Shown: positions 15,518 to 24,990 of the stretch, piece after piece
Layout of the letters: each line of letters begins with the position of its first letter
Position numbering within the stretch: position 1 is the stretch's first letter
Source: an uncultured Bacilli bacterium
GTDB taxonomy: Bacteria; Bacillota_I; Bacilli_A; RF39; UBA660
Reading direction: 5' to 3'
Assembly: GCA_910587725.1 (NCBI GenBank)
Contig: CAJUNG010000001.1
Location: forward strand, 1 to 64,000
Length of the DNA: 64,000 nt
Translations under genes and position numbers: made by a program
Notes under the pieces: model-generated
The model's input: only the letters and a program-made list of their open reading frames with translations
What the model was told of the DNA's origin: nothing
Databases searched by the model: none

Positions 15518-17398
15518 ATGGCAAAAAAACAATTTAAAGCCGAATCAAAAAAACTAATGGATTTAATGATTAATTCCATTTATACAAACAAAGAAATTTT
15601 CTTACGAGAACTAATTTCTAATGCATCTGATGCAATTGATAAATTACACTATCGCTCTTTAACCGACAGTACAATCGAAGTCGATAAAAGCCAATTTAAA
15701 ATCACTATCTCGGTTGATAAAGAGGCAAGAACCCTTACGATTTCTGATAATGGTTGCGGTATGAGTCAAGCGGAATTAGAAGAAAACCTAGGAACAATTG
15801 CGAAGAGTGGGTCTTTTGACTTTAAAAACGAAAATGAACACAAGAAGGATATAGACATTATTGGACAATTTGGGGTAGGATTCTATTCCTCTTTTATGGT
15901 TGCTCAAAAGGTACAAGTCATTTCTAGAAAGTTTAATGAAGAAAACGCATCTCTTTGGGAAAGCGAAGGGGTTAATGGATATACCTTAGAAAGTACTGAT
16001 AAAGAGACTTATGGAACCGATATCATTCTAACCCTAAAAGAAGATACAGAAGAGGAAAACTATGCTAAATATTTAGAAGAATATACCATTCGTGAACTAG
16101 TCAAGAAATATTCCGATTACATTACTTATCCGATTCAAATGGAAGTAGAAAAGAAAACATTAAAAGAAGGAACAAAAGACGAATATGAAATCGAAAAGAA
16201 AATGGAAACTTTCAATAGTTTAGTTCCACTTTGGAAAAAAGAGAAAAAGAAAATTAAGGATGAAGAGTATCAAACATTCTATAGCGATAAGTTCTTTGAT
16301 TACGAAAAGCCATTAAAATGGATGCATGTGGATACTGAAGGAACAATTTCTTATTCTTCTATTCTGTTTATCCCATCTCATGCCCCTTTTGATTATTACA
16401 CTAAGGAATTTGAAAAAGGACTTCAACTTTATTCTAATGGTGTCCTAATTATGGAAAAATGTAGTGATTTATTACCAGACTACTTTAGCTTTGTCAAAGG
16501 TGTCGTCGATAGCTCTGACCTGTCTTTAAATATTTCTAGAGAGACCTTACAACAAGAAAGAAAATTACAAGTGATTGCAAAAAACATCGAATCAAAAATT
16601 CATAAAGAATTATTAACTATGCAAAAAGAGGCGAGAGAAGATTATATCAAATTCTTCCAAGCATTCGGAAACAATATCAAATTTGGAATTTATAATAGCT
16701 ACGGAATGAATAATGAGAAATTACAAGATTTATTGATGTTTGCTTCCTCTCATGATGAAAAATTAACAACACTTGAAGAATACATTTCTAGATTACAAGA
16801 CGGACAAGAAAAAATTTACTATGCTTGTGGTGAATCGATTAGTAAAGTTTCTATGCTTCCTCAAGTAGAAGCAGTTAAAGAAAAGGGATATGAAATCTTA
16901 TATCTTACAGATTATGTCGATGAATTTACTATTTCTATGTTACATACTTATAAAGATAAACACTTTGTGAATGTTTGTAGCGAAGAAGCAGATTTAGCTA
17001 GTGAAGAAGAAAAAGCAGAATTAAATAAGAAAAATGAAGATTGCAAAGAATTATTCACTTTAATGAAAGAGGCAATTGGTGAAGTAACCGAAGTTCGATT
17101 TACCAACAAATTAAAAAATCATCCGGTTTGCTTAAGTAGTACTGGTGGCGTATCTGTCGAAATGGAAAAGGTCATCAATGCGATGCCAACAGAAGAAAAA
17201 GTGAAAGCCTCTACAATTTTAGAAATCAACGAAAATCATGAAATTGCGAAAAAAATAGAAACTCTCGCGAAAGAAAATCCGGAGGAATTAAAAAACTATA
17301 GCAAAATCTTATATGCCCAAGCAAGATTGATTGAAGGACTTCCTATCGAAAATCCAACAGAAATCAGTAATCTAATTTTATCTAGTTTGGCAAAATAA
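15518..17398 (+). CDS. htpG: Chaperone HtpG (Hsp90)
   Basis: 626 residues, normal for bacterial Hsp90. The N-terminal ATPase domain has ELISNASDAIDKL, DNGCGMS and GQFGVGFYSSFMVA. The middle domain has the conserved LNISRETLQQ, and a C-terminal dimer domain follows. It is an ATP-driven cytosolic chaperone. An AAAGGAGATG ribosome site precedes the start. Control by CIRCE/HrcA differs from Bacillus subtilis, where htpG is not in the CIRCE class. Confidence 0.98.
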   Translation: MAKKQFKAESKKLMDLMINSIYTNKEIFLRELISNASDAIDKLHYRSLTDSTIEVDKSQFKITISVDKEARTLTISDNGCGMSQAELEENLGTIAKSGSFDFKNENEHKKDIDIIGQFGVGFYSSFMVAQKVQVISRKFNEENASLWESEGVNGYTLESTDKETYGTDIILTLKEDTEEENYAKYLEEYTIRELVKKYSDYITYPIQMEVEKKTLKEGTKDEYEIEKKMETFNSLVPLWKKEKKKIKDEEYQTFYSDKFFDYEKPLKWMHVDTEGTISYSSILFIPSHAPFDYYTKEFEKGLQLYSNGVLIMEKCSDLLPDYFSFVKGVVDSSDLSLNISRETLQQERKLQVIAKNIESKIHKELLTMQKEAREDYIKFFQAFGNNIKFGIYNSYGMNNEKLQDLLMFASSHDEKLTTLEEYISRLQDGQEKIYYACGESISKVSMLPQVEAVKEKGYEILYLTDYVDEFTISMLHTYKDKHFVNVCSEEADLASEEEKAELNKKNEDCKELFTLMKEAIGEVTEVRFTNKLKNHPVCLSSTGGVSVEMEKVINAMPTEEKVKASTILEINENHEIAKKIETLAKENPEELKNYSKILYAQARLIEGLPIENPTEISNLILSSLAK

Positions 17399-17417
17399 AA
17401 CATCGTTAGACAAATAA

Positions 17418-17454
17418 AACTACTAGAAAAAAATAGAAATTCTAGTAGTTTTTT
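17418..17454 (+). terminator. Terminator of htpG
   Basis: Perfect 11-bp stem AACTACTAGAA (17418-17428) and TTCTAGTAGTT (17440-17450), followed by T6. Confidence 0.92.
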
Positions 17455-17529
17455 GTTATGATAAGAAAAGAAAAAGAATTTTACTAAACATTATTGAGAG
17501 AAATATAAAAAAGTTAGGAAGGAGAATCT

Positions 17530-17751
17530 ATGAAAACTGTACTCATTTATCTAATTCGTCTTTATCAGAAGATTCCCGGTTTCTGGCACAATTTTTGCCG
17601 ATTTACTCCGACCTGTTCTGAATATGCGTTAGTTGCCATCGAAAGATTTGGTGCGTTTCGTGGAAGTATATTAACTATTAAACGAATTTGTAGGTGCAAT
17701 CCTTGGGGAGGATACGGATATGACCCTGTACCAGATAAAATCAAGAGATAA
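17530..17751 (+). CDS. yidD: Membrane protein insertion efficiency factor YidD
   Basis: 73 residues with the conserved family pattern YQKIPGFWHNFCRFTPTCSEYA and CRCNPWGGYGYDPVP, including the paired cysteines. YidD helps YidC insert inner-membrane proteins. Here it is a single gene with an AAGGAG site, not next to rnpA or yidC as in many genomes. Confidence 0.95.
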   Translation: MKTVLIYLIRLYQKIPGFWHNFCRFTPTCSEYALVAIERFGAFRGSILTIKRICRCNPWGGYGYDPVPDKIKR

Positions 17752-17831
17752 AACTTACAGATTTTCTAAGGCATTTTTCCATTTCCATTCTTTTCAATTC
17801 TTGTTATAATGTTAACTAAAGGAGGATTCCT

Positions 17832-18803
17832 ATGGCAAGTAGTGTTACCCATGCTTATTTTATTTTAGATGTTTATGAAAAACTAGATATTGAAACTAAA
17901 CGTTTTTTAGTCGATGAAAAAGATACGATGCGAGTCGCTTCTCAAGGAATGGACCCTTTATTCTTTTATAAGATATGGTATCCCAAAAAGGGAGCACGCA
18001 TTCGAGAATTTGGTGAATTTTTTCATGACCATCATACATTTTTATACTTTGAAAGAATGATTCATTATATTAAATATAATGGCTATGCCCATAACGCCGA
18101 AGTCATGGCTTTTCTTTATGGCGCCTTAAGTCATTATATTTTAGATGCAAATATTCATCCTTTTGTCATCTATCAAACTGGAGTATTTCAAAAGGAAGAC
18201 GAAAAAACTTATCGTTATAATATGAAACATGGTGAGTTAGAGTCTATCCTCGATTGCTATCTCATCAGTTTAAGAGAAAGAAAAAAGCCTTGGAAATTTT
18301 CATCAGCTACCTTCTGTATTCCTAAAACATCGTTTGAAAGTACGTTGAACGAGGTCATTGACTTTACATTCAAAGAAACATTTGACATCAATCATATGAC
18401 AAAATTTTACACTAGAGCACTTGCCGATATGCGTATATTTTATCAAGTTTTTCGACAAGATAAATTTGGATGCAAAAAAAGATTTTATCAAATTGTAGAT
18501 AAAATATCACCTCCTGATTTCAGAAGAAAAACTCCGCTTTCTTATCATTATAAGCTAGATACATCTTTATTCAATTTAGCACATAAAACTTGGTATCATC
18601 CAACAAGTAGAAAAATAAAGGCCAAAACATCGCTTTTAGATATTTACACTTCTAGTCTTTCTGAATGTGTTGCATTAATTAAAAATTTACAAAAATATAT
18701 TTACAATGATGAAGGAAATTTAGAAGAAATTTTAAAAAATGTTTCCTATCTGACAGGAAGAGACACGGAAGAACATTATCCGCTCAAATACTTTTCCTTT
18801 TAA
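17832..18803 (+). CDS. Zinc-dependent phospholipase C family protein
   Basis: 323 residues. The opening SSVTHAYFILDVYE, SQGMDPLFFY, FHDHHTFLYFERM and FLYGALSHYILDANIHPFVI give the His/Asp pattern of the PF00882 zinc-dependent phospholipase C/D fold. There is no signal peptide, which fits the cytosolic uncharacterised branch common in Firmicutes. Substrate unknown. A TATAAT box and AAAGGAGG precede the start. Confidence 0.85.
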   Translation: MASSVTHAYFILDVYEKLDIETKRFLVDEKDTMRVASQGMDPLFFYKIWYPKKGARIREFGEFFHDHHTFLYFERMIHYIKYNGYAHNAEVMAFLYGALSHYILDANIHPFVIYQTGVFQKEDEKTYRYNMKHGELESILDCYLISLRERKKPWKFSSATFCIPKTSFESTLNEVIDFTFKETFDINHMTKFYTRALADMRIFYQVFRQDKFGCKKRFYQIVDKISPPDFRRKTPLSYHYKLDTSLFNLAHKTWYHPTSRKIKAKTSLLDIYTSSLSECVALIKNLQKYIYNDEGNLEEILKNVSYLTGRDTEEHYPLKYFSF

Positions 18804-18855
18804 ATTCTACGTATAATCTCTTTTCTTTAGCTCATTCTATTACTAGGTGATAACT

Positions 18856-19974
18856 ATGTTTTATAAGCATTTAGTAACAACGACAAATGGGCGTAGTACG
18901 ATTTATTTATATTTTAGTGCAAATTATGAAATTTCTGAAGATATGTATATTGTAAAAGATAATCAAGATGTTTTATCTTCGGCAAAAAATTATTTAGAAA
19001 ACTTAGAAATTCCTTACAAAGGACGAGATATTTACTTAGTGGTTGAAGATGTCATTGTCGGGAGACTTCAATTAAAAGATTTTTTTAAAAAGCCCAAATA
19101 TATTGAATATATCCGTTATGGGAAGAAAACTCGAGTAGACTTTTTTGACCCAGATACCAATCCAGGTCTAAAATTAATTGATGTAAGACGCAGTAGTGGA
19201 ATTTTAGAGGAAATGAAAATCGGAGAATATCTATTTGGTGTCGTTGCCAGAGAAATGCCATTTATCGACCACCCAGAATGTTTAAAAGCCCAAGCCGTTT
19301 TAGCAAGGACTTACCTTCTAAAGGTATTGAAAGAAAAGAAAAAATTACAAGAGTTAAATCAATTCCAACTTTATTTCGATAAAAACTATTTAAAATTATT
19401 ATGGAAAGATAAATTTAAGGAGTATCGGTCCCAAGTAATCGATGCTATTTTAGAAACAAGTAGAGAAGCATTAACCTTTAATCATGAATATATCGAGTGT
19501 TATAGTCACTATCAAAATTTAGGGCGTACAGAAGAGTCCCAAAATATTTTAAAACTTGCTTATCCTTATTTGACTTCTGTTCCTAGTATGGAAAATGATA
19601 CCTCCACTTTTGTAAGATATCGTAAAGTGAGTAATTTATATTTATCAAAATTATTGGATACAAAAATCTATGAAGGAATGCCTGTTAAGATTTTAAAGAG
19701 TTCTAGTGCTTACAATGTTCTTTATATTCAATTTGAAAACAAGGTTTTTGATGGCTTGCTACTCGCTCGTTCTTTAGGTCTTTCTTCGAATTGCTATACC
19801 GTTGAAGTAAATAAAGATTATACTACTTTTCTAACCAAAGGTTGTGGCCATGGTCTTGGACTTAGCAAATGTGGAGCAAAAGCAATGGAAGATTCGGGAT
19901 ATACTTATCAACAAATCTTGATGCATTATTACCCTAATACAAAATTAATCAAAGCTAGTGAAAGTATTCTATAA
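18856..19974 (+). CDS. SpoIID/LytB domain protein (probable peptidoglycan lytic transglycosylase)
   Basis: 372 residues from the ATG at 18856, preceded by AGGTGA 6 nt upstream; a GTG at 18847 lies inside that site. The SpoIID core runs from GEYLFGVVAREMP, whose Glu matches the catalytic residue of the family, through LKAQAVLARTYLL, to the terminal GCGHGLGLSKCGAKAMEDSG and ILMHYYP. SpoIID trims glycan strands stripped of stem peptides. There is no signal peptide or membrane helix, unlike true SpoIID. The 3' end overlaps the convergent amidase gene by 20 bp. Confidence 0.85.
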   Translation: MFYKHLVTTTNGRSTIYLYFSANYEISEDMYIVKDNQDVLSSAKNYLENLEIPYKGRDIYLVVEDVIVGRLQLKDFFKKPKYIEYIRYGKKTRVDFFDPDTNPGLKLIDVRRSSGILEEMKIGEYLFGVVAREMPFIDHPECLKAQAVLARTYLLKVLKEKKKLQELNQFQLYFDKNYLKLLWKDKFKEYRSQVIDAILETSREALTFNHEYIECYSHYQNLGRTEESQNILKLAYPYLTSVPSMENDTSTFVRYRKVSNLYLSKLLDTKIYEGMPVKILKSSSAYNVLYIQFENKVFDGLLLARSLGLSSNCYTVEVNKDYTTFLTKGCGHGLGLSKCGAKAMEDSGYTYQQILMHYYPNTKLIKASESIL

Positions 19975-20626
19975 CAGACTTGGTAATCGAGTCTGCTATT
20001 TTTTTTTGATACTTTTCTGTTTGCATTAAGTATCTCTCATCTGGATTAGTAATAAAACCACATTCGATTAACACTCCTGGTACGGTTGTATTCTTATACA
20101 TATAAAGGTCCGTCGTGAGTAATTTTCTCGTCGTTTTTAAATCGGTTTTAAAATTCTTCATCAAGATTTCTCCAAAGATTTTATTATTTTTATTAATCTT
20201 ATGATACAAAACTTCTGCTCCTCTATCATTTGAAGAATTCCCCGCATTAATATGTATGGAAAGATAGAGTTCGGCATTATATTTTTTGTACATTAAAAGT
20301 CTTCTATACAAATCGCCTCTTTTTTTTCTAGGGTCCCATTCACTTGATAGGTCTTCATCGCTATCTCTTGTCATATAAACTATAGCACCTTTTTCCATAA
20401 GAGCATCTCTTAGGACATAGGAAATCTCTAATACAATATCCTTCTCCATTGTCTTCCCCACCATAGCCCCTGGATCACGACCTCCATGGCCAGGGTCAAC
20501 AAAGATGACTCTTCCTAAAAGAGGGAGTTCTTCTATCGTTGCATTTACCTTGATAAAAAAGAATGCTCCAATAAAAAGAAGGAGAAGAATAACCGGGATT
20601 ATTTTTTTTGACACATGCATCACCAT
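19955..20626 (-). CDS. cwlD: N-acetylmuramoyl-L-alanine amidase, CwlD-like (Amidase_3)
   Basis: 223 residues. One N-terminal membrane helix (about 8-27), then a single Amidase_3 domain with zinc ligands in VDPGHGGRDPGA, Glu in EKDIVLEIS and LSIHINA, and the catalytic Glu in GVLIECGFI. It removes stem peptides from peptidoglycan, which makes the substrate for SpoIID-type enzymes; such an enzyme is encoded convergently next door. The ATG at 20626 is at the predicted transcript start, so the ATG at 20620 or GTG at 20614 could be the true start. Confidence 0.9.
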   Translation of the reverse strand: MVMHVSKKIIPVILLLLFIGAFFFIKVNATIEELPLLGRVIFVDPGHGGRDPGAMVGKTMEKDIVLEISYVLRDALMEKGAIVYMTRDSDEDLSSEWDPRKKRGDLYRRLLMYKKYNAELYLSIHINAGNSSNDRGAEVLYHKINKNNKIFGEILMKNFKTDLKTTRKLLTTDLYMYKNTTVPGVLIECGFITNPDERYLMQTEKYQKKIADSITKSVIEYFH

Positions 20627-20631
20627 AGTAA

Positions 20632-20660
20632 ATTATATGTCAATGAAAAGTTTTTTTTCA
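20632..20660 (-). promoter_or_regulatory. Promoter of the cwlD-like gene
   Basis: Minus strand TTGAAA (20660-20655), 18-bp spacer, TATAAT (20637-20632). The short distance to the first ATG implies a leaderless or internally started message. Confidence 0.65.
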
Positions 20661-20703
20661 AGTTCTTCTGGGGAAAGCTTTGACTTACTTCACTGAAATA
20701 GTT

Positions 20704-20896
20704 TTTTAATCATGATATTGATTATTTCGAACTTTTTATTATTAGTAAATTTTTGGAGAAACAAAAAGGGAAGAGGACTCAAATTAAGGATTTTTATGAT
20801 AACCACTTATATAACGATTCTGATATTTCATTGATTATAAAAGATACATCTAAAGAAAAAGAAATGAATTTTAGAAGAAAAGGACTTGGGTTTTAA
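20704..20896 (+). pseudogene. C-terminal remnant of a gene
   Basis: A 63-codon open run without any ATG start encodes ELFIISKFLEKQKGKRTQIK and ends EMNFRRKGLGF with TAA at 20894-20896. It looks like a real protein tail cut off from its 5' part. The family is not recognised. Its stop and 3' flank are shared with the remnant at 12623-12782. Confidence 0.4.
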
Positions 20897-20964
20897 CTCG
20901 TAGTTCATAAATACTAAATGGTGTCAATTTAGTAAAAACACACTTGCAAATTGACAATATCAAT
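20878..20964 (+). repeat. Hairpin repeat, copy 2
   Basis: Inverted partner of 12556-12645. It starts in the last codons of the remnant gene, passes its TAA and forms a hairpin of 13-bp arms (20918-20930 and 20948-20960, one mismatch) around the same AAACACACTTG loop. Its right arm supplies the -35 box of the next gene. Confidence 0.7.
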
Positions 20965-20978
20965 TTACAGATTATAAT
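20951..20978 (+). promoter_or_regulatory. Promoter of the P-loop protein gene
   Basis: TTGACA (20951-20956), 16-bp spacer, TATAAT (20973-20978). The -35 box is part of the hairpin repeat. Confidence 0.7.
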
Positions 20979-20996
20979 GAGTATTAGGTGGTTAGA

Positions 20997-21593
20997 ATGA
21001 AAGAATATAAGATTAATATGTTTAAAGATAAAGATGATTATGAAAAAGTTTTAACAGATGATAATGTTGTAAATATTATCGGTACAAAGGGTTCAGGAAA
21101 AACCACTGCTTCATTAAAATATATAAATGATAGTGATTATATAGTTATAAACTGTGATAGATTATTAGGGTTAATCGGGAGTAATGAAGAAGAAGATAAA
21201 GAACTACCTATAATAAGGAGTATGTTGAAAAATAAATATGGAGTAATCAAAGAAGGAAAAAAATTTATCTATTGCTATAATGATATAGTTGATTATATAA
21301 AAAAGAAAGATAAAAAAGCTTTAATTGAAGGTAATATAATTCAAGAAATAGAGCCTATCACGCAATTAAAAGGAAAAATTATTATTAAAAGAACTGGGAT
21401 TATCAAAAGCTTTATTAGAGCAGTTAAAAGAGACTATTCTAATGAATATTTTATGAATATTGAAATAAAGAAATATGGTAAACTTGGAAAAATAACAAGA
21501 CTTTTAAAAATAGCATATAGAAGAAAAAGTATATTTAAAACGAAAAGGGATATAGAAAGAAAAATAAAAGAATTGGCGTCTTTAAAAAATTAA
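20997..21593 (+). CDS. P-loop nucleotide-binding protein, unknown function
   Basis: 198 residues from the ATG at 20997 (AGGTGG 5 nt upstream; GTG at 20988 is inside that site). Walker A is GTKGSGKTT, followed by DSDYIVINCDRLLGL, resembling small kinase-like P-loop proteins. The C-terminal 70 residues are highly basic (YRRKSIFKTKRDIERKIKEL), suggesting nucleic acid or membrane contact. I do not recognise a family. It is AT-rich, sits in the accessory island and is driven by a promoter formed by the repeat. Confidence 0.6.
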   Translation: MKEYKINMFKDKDDYEKVLTDDNVVNIIGTKGSGKTTASLKYINDSDYIVINCDRLLGLIGSNEEEDKELPIIRSMLKNKYGVIKEGKKFIYCYNDIVDYIKKKDKKALIEGNIIQEIEPITQLKGKIIIKRTGIIKSFIRAVKRDYSNEYFMNIEIKKYGKLGKITRLLKIAYRRKSIFKTKRDIERKIKELASLKN

Positions 21594-21753
21594 GTGGTTG
21601 TTGAACATCCTTCTCGATGTCAATAATCTTTTGTTTGTAAATAAAATTGACTCTACCTCTAAGCTCAATGAATAATAAGATAAGAGATGGGGAGCTAATT
21701 TTATAGATTTAAATATCTTGGATACAAATTATCTAAAATCAAATGCGCATCAT

Positions 21754-21807
21754 AACTAATGAATATTTCTCTCATTAGTTTACATCTTTAAATATGCCTG
21801 ATATAAT
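21754..21807 (+). promoter_or_regulatory. Promoter with overlapping 9-bp inverted repeat
   Basis: TTTACA (21779-21784), 17-bp spacer, TATAAT (21802-21807). AACTAATGA (21754-21762) and TCATTAGTT (21772-21780) form a perfect inverted repeat touching the -35 box, either an operator or the terminator of the upstream gene. Confidence 0.55.
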
Positions 21808-21828
21808 TATCACAAGGAGGAAAAAATT

Positions 21829-22026
21829 ATGAGTGATAAAAAAGATAAAATTTTAGATTCAACGTTAATCCCTAGAGAGGAAACATTGATTAATCCAACG
21901 CAAGCATTTGAGGAGAAAACATTTATACCTTCGATGCCAAATCTTAATCTATTTGAAGAACTTCCTGATGGTTATCAAATAAATGAATTTGGCGAAATTG
22001 TTAGAGAAAAAGGTAAATCAAGATAA
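21829..22026 (+). CDS. Small hypothetical protein
   Basis: 65 residues, acidic and polar, with Pro/Thr-rich first half (DSTLIPREETLINPTQAF) and a conserved-looking end ELPDGYQINEFGEIVREKG. It has a textbook AAGGAGG site and its own promoter, so it is a real gene. No Cys, no Gly-Gly leader and no membrane segment. It precedes an ABC exporter by 350 bp. Function unknown. Confidence 0.6.
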   Translation: MSDKKDKILDSTLIPREETLINPTQAFEEKTFIPSMPNLNLFEELPDGYQINEFGEIVREKGKSR

Positions 22027-22377
22027 TAAATTTAAAAATCGCTAAATTCTAAAATCGTTTTGGATTTATGTCAAGTAACCCTTTTAGTAGTCTAAATTTT
22101 AAGATATTGCTAGGTTGGTAACATAGTTGTTAGATTTTTGATTAGATGTAATGTGCCTTAATATACGATGAATACGTATGTGCCATATTAACTCTCGATA
22201 ATTCAATACGAATCAATTTATCTAACTAAATGTATCTAAAAACTTGGGATAAGTCCACTGAAAATATCTTCGTTCATATAGAACGTAAATGATTTCAAAA
22301 TTAAGAGATAATTTCTGTCAAAGGTGCATAATAATCACTTTAAGAGGCGAGCATACAAAAGAGGGGATATACACAAT
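22027..22377. other. Non-coding gap
   Basis: I see no supported gene in this AT-rich stretch. A short hairpin (ATACG and CGTAT, near 22164-22176) is the only structure noticed. The ribosome site of the ABC exporter is GAGGGG at 22361-22366. Confidence 0.4.
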
Positions 22378-24114
22378 ATGAAGAATAAGAAATATGGTTT
22401 TTTTAATGCATTTAAAGATTTGTTTATGTATGCAAAAGAAAACAGAAAGATGTACATCATAGGATTATTATTTATGGTTATCTTCGTTATCACATCAATG
22501 CTTTATACGACTAGTTATTCGAACTTAATTGCTAACATCATGAGTTTAAATTTAGATAAAGCATTAAAACTTGCTCTAGTTTGTGGCGTTTTACGTTTGT
22601 TTTCGATTACCTTTTGCCATAATCAATATAGGAAAATAGTAATTCGTTCAGGAGAACAAATATCAGCTACGATTCAAAAAAAAATATATTCAAAGGTTTT
22701 ATCTTTATCCATGAGTTCTTTTGAAAATATGAAATCGGGGAAAATCTTCACGACAATAAGAGCAGCCGATAGTGGAATGATGAGTACAATCAGTTCTTTA
22801 CTTCAAGAAAGTGCGTATTGTTGTACTTCGATAGTTATGCTTATAGTCATATTCTTTATTGACTATAAGATAGGCTTAGCAGTAACGACGATATCTATAA
22901 TGAGTTTATATTTGTTTAAATTACAGTTAAATAAATCAAAAAAATATCTACATGATGAGTTTGAGCACTCTGATAACTATTCAACACTTATTAATGAAAC
23001 GACAAAAGGAATTAGAGAAATTAAGGCTTTAAACTTAAAAGAAATATGCTATGATTTATTTAAGAATGATATAGACAGTTTAAAAGACACGCGAATAACA
23101 CGAAGATTGTTAGGAAAAAATGTGAATACGGCAAAATGGACCATTAGAATTATTGGAGATACTCTAATTATTCTCTATATCATTAATCAGTTAAAATGGT
23201 CATTAATTTCAGTAGAAACAGCAATGTTACTTATCACATATATGAATAACGTAGTAGATGATGTTTTTCATAGAATAATAGAACATGATTTTGGAATTTC
23301 TGAATTTACTGCTAATATGGAAAGAATTAAGTCCTTGTTAGAGGATGACAAATTAGAAAAAGAAAAATTTGGCGATACAGAATACAAAGATATTGTAGGA
23401 AATATTGAATTGAAGAATGTAATCTTTTCATATAATAATAGTAATGAAAATCTTCTGAACAAAGTTTCATTTAGAATTGAGAATAAAAAGAAAAATGCTA
23501 TAATTGGGATGTCCGGATGTGGGAAGACCACCATTTTTAAACTGCTATTAAGGCAATATGATAACTATCGAGGAGATATATTAATTGACAACCATAATGT
23601 TAAAGATTTTACAGAAAACAGTTTAAGAAATACAATAACGATTGTTAATCAAGAACCGATGTTATTCAATATGAGCATAAAAGACAATCTTTTGATGGTC
23701 AAAGAAAATGCGACAGATGACGAAATAAAAAAAGCTTGTAAACTTGCCAATATAGATAGCTTTATAGAAAAATTACCAAACAAATATGATGAAATAATAG
23801 AAGAGAATACGACGAATTTATCCGTCGGTCAAAAACAAAGAATTGCGATTGCAAGAGCAATACTAAAAAATACACCAATTATATTGTTTGATGAGGTAAC
23901 TAGTGCCTTAGATGGTAATAGTAAAAAAGCCATCGAAAAAACAATTAATGAACTATCTAAAGAGAAAACCGTTGTGGTTATCGTGCATACATTAGATAGT
24001 ATTGAAGGTTATGATAATATAATTGTTTTAAAAGAAGGCAAAGTATCCGAATGTGGAAATCATGAGCAATTGATTAAACAGAAAGGATTATATTATCGGA
24101 TGATTAACCTTTAG
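22378..24114 (+). CDS. ABC exporter, fused permease and ATPase
   Basis: 578 residues from the ATG at 22378 (GAGGGG upstream; an in-frame ATG at 22324 lacks a site). Six membrane helices in the first 300 residues (type I exporter) are followed by the ATPase with Walker A GMSGCGKTT, signature LSVGQKQR, Walker B IILFDEVTSALD and the H-loop in IVHTLDS. Such half-transporters dimerise to export drugs, lipids or peptides. Substrate unknown. The island context next to an SGNH hydrolase and an acyltransferase suggests a lipid-like or peptide cargo, which is speculation. Confidence 0.9.
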   Translation: MKNKKYGFFNAFKDLFMYAKENRKMYIIGLLFMVIFVITSMLYTTSYSNLIANIMSLNLDKALKLALVCGVLRLFSITFCHNQYRKIVIRSGEQISATIQKKIYSKVLSLSMSSFENMKSGKIFTTIRAADSGMMSTISSLLQESAYCCTSIVMLIVIFFIDYKIGLAVTTISIMSLYLFKLQLNKSKKYLHDEFEHSDNYSTLINETTKGIREIKALNLKEICYDLFKNDIDSLKDTRITRRLLGKNVNTAKWTIRIIGDTLIILYIINQLKWSLISVETAMLLITYMNNVVDDVFHRIIEHDFGISEFTANMERIKSLLEDDKLEKEKFGDTEYKDIVGNIELKNVIFSYNNSNENLLNKVSFRIENKKKNAIIGMSGCGKTTIFKLLLRQYDNYRGDILIDNHNVKDFTENSLRNTITIVNQEPMLFNMSIKDNLLMVKENATDDEIKKACKLANIDSFIEKLPNKYDEIIEENTTNLSVGQKQRIAIARAILKNTPIILFDEVTSALDGNSKKAIEKTINELSKEKTVVVIVHTLDSIEGYDNIIVLKEGKVSECGNHEQLIKQKGLYYRMINL

Positions 24115-24372
24115 AACCTTTATTTTAAAGATAAAAAATTGTGAAAGTAAAAGATGATAGGCGTATGAAAGTATATTTTGTATAATGAAGTTGGCAATGA
24201 AGAAAGTTCGAATAAGAGCTTAGTAACGTTTAATTTAAGAATAACTTTCCTTATAGATGGTCCCTTATGTATGTTTTACATGCTATCAAAAACTTAAAAA
24301 AAGGTGTATAATTAAAGTATCAAGGCTATGAACAAATAGTGATTGATAGATTGGATTGGAGATATAGAAGTG

Positions 24373-24990
24373 ATGAAGAAAGTATTGGTGTATGGAGATT
24401 CTAATACCTGGGGCGATAATTTTATAACCGGTAAAAGAATTGCTGATGAAAAACAATGGATTAATATTCTAAGAAAAAAATATAACAAAGAATATGCGTT
24501 TTTACAAGAAGGTTTACCTGGCCGTTTAGCTGGAAACGAAGAAGTCGTGAAACAATATAAAAATGGCCGGGATACCTTTATCTCGACATTTAGGACTAAT
24601 GCCCCAGTTGATATAGTCATGATTTCTTTGGGAACTAATGATTTACAACTGAAATATAATAAAACAAGTGAAAAAATAATTGATGATTTATTATGGTATA
24701 AAGAGAAGTTAGAAGAAGCTTTTAATGATGAAGAGGACCGAAAAAAATATTTTAATGATAAAATGCCAAGGATAATATATATCTTACCAATTAATTTTGA
24801 CTACCAAGTAAATGCGAGTGAAATCTTTAACCATGAGTGTGAAAGAAAAAGGCAAGAAATAATTAAATATTTTAAAAATAAAAATATGAACATAATCATA
24901 GCTAATGATATAGACTTATTTGAAGATGGTATCCATTTAAGCCACCAGGGACATGAAGCCATGGCTAAATTGGTAGAAAAGGAATTATAG
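24373..24990 (+). CDS. SGNH/GDSL-type esterase
   Basis: 205 residues from the ATG at 24373, with GGAGAT about 10 nt upstream. Block I is LVYGDSNTWGD with the Ser nucleophile, block III is SLGTNDL, and block V is DGIHLSHQGHEAM with Asp and His. These are arylesterase or acyl-ester hydrolase enzymes. No signal peptide. It overlaps the following acyltransferase gene, so the pair could remove and add acyl chains on one substrate. Confidence 0.88.
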   Translation: MKKVLVYGDSNTWGDNFITGKRIADEKQWINILRKKYNKEYAFLQEGLPGRLAGNEEVVKQYKNGRDTFISTFRTNAPVDIVMISLGTNDLQLKYNKTSEKIIDDLLWYKEKLEEAFNDEEDRKKYFNDKMPRIIYILPINFDYQVNASEIFNHECERKRQEIIKYFKNKNMNIIIANDIDLFEDGIHLSHQGHEAMAKLVEKEL

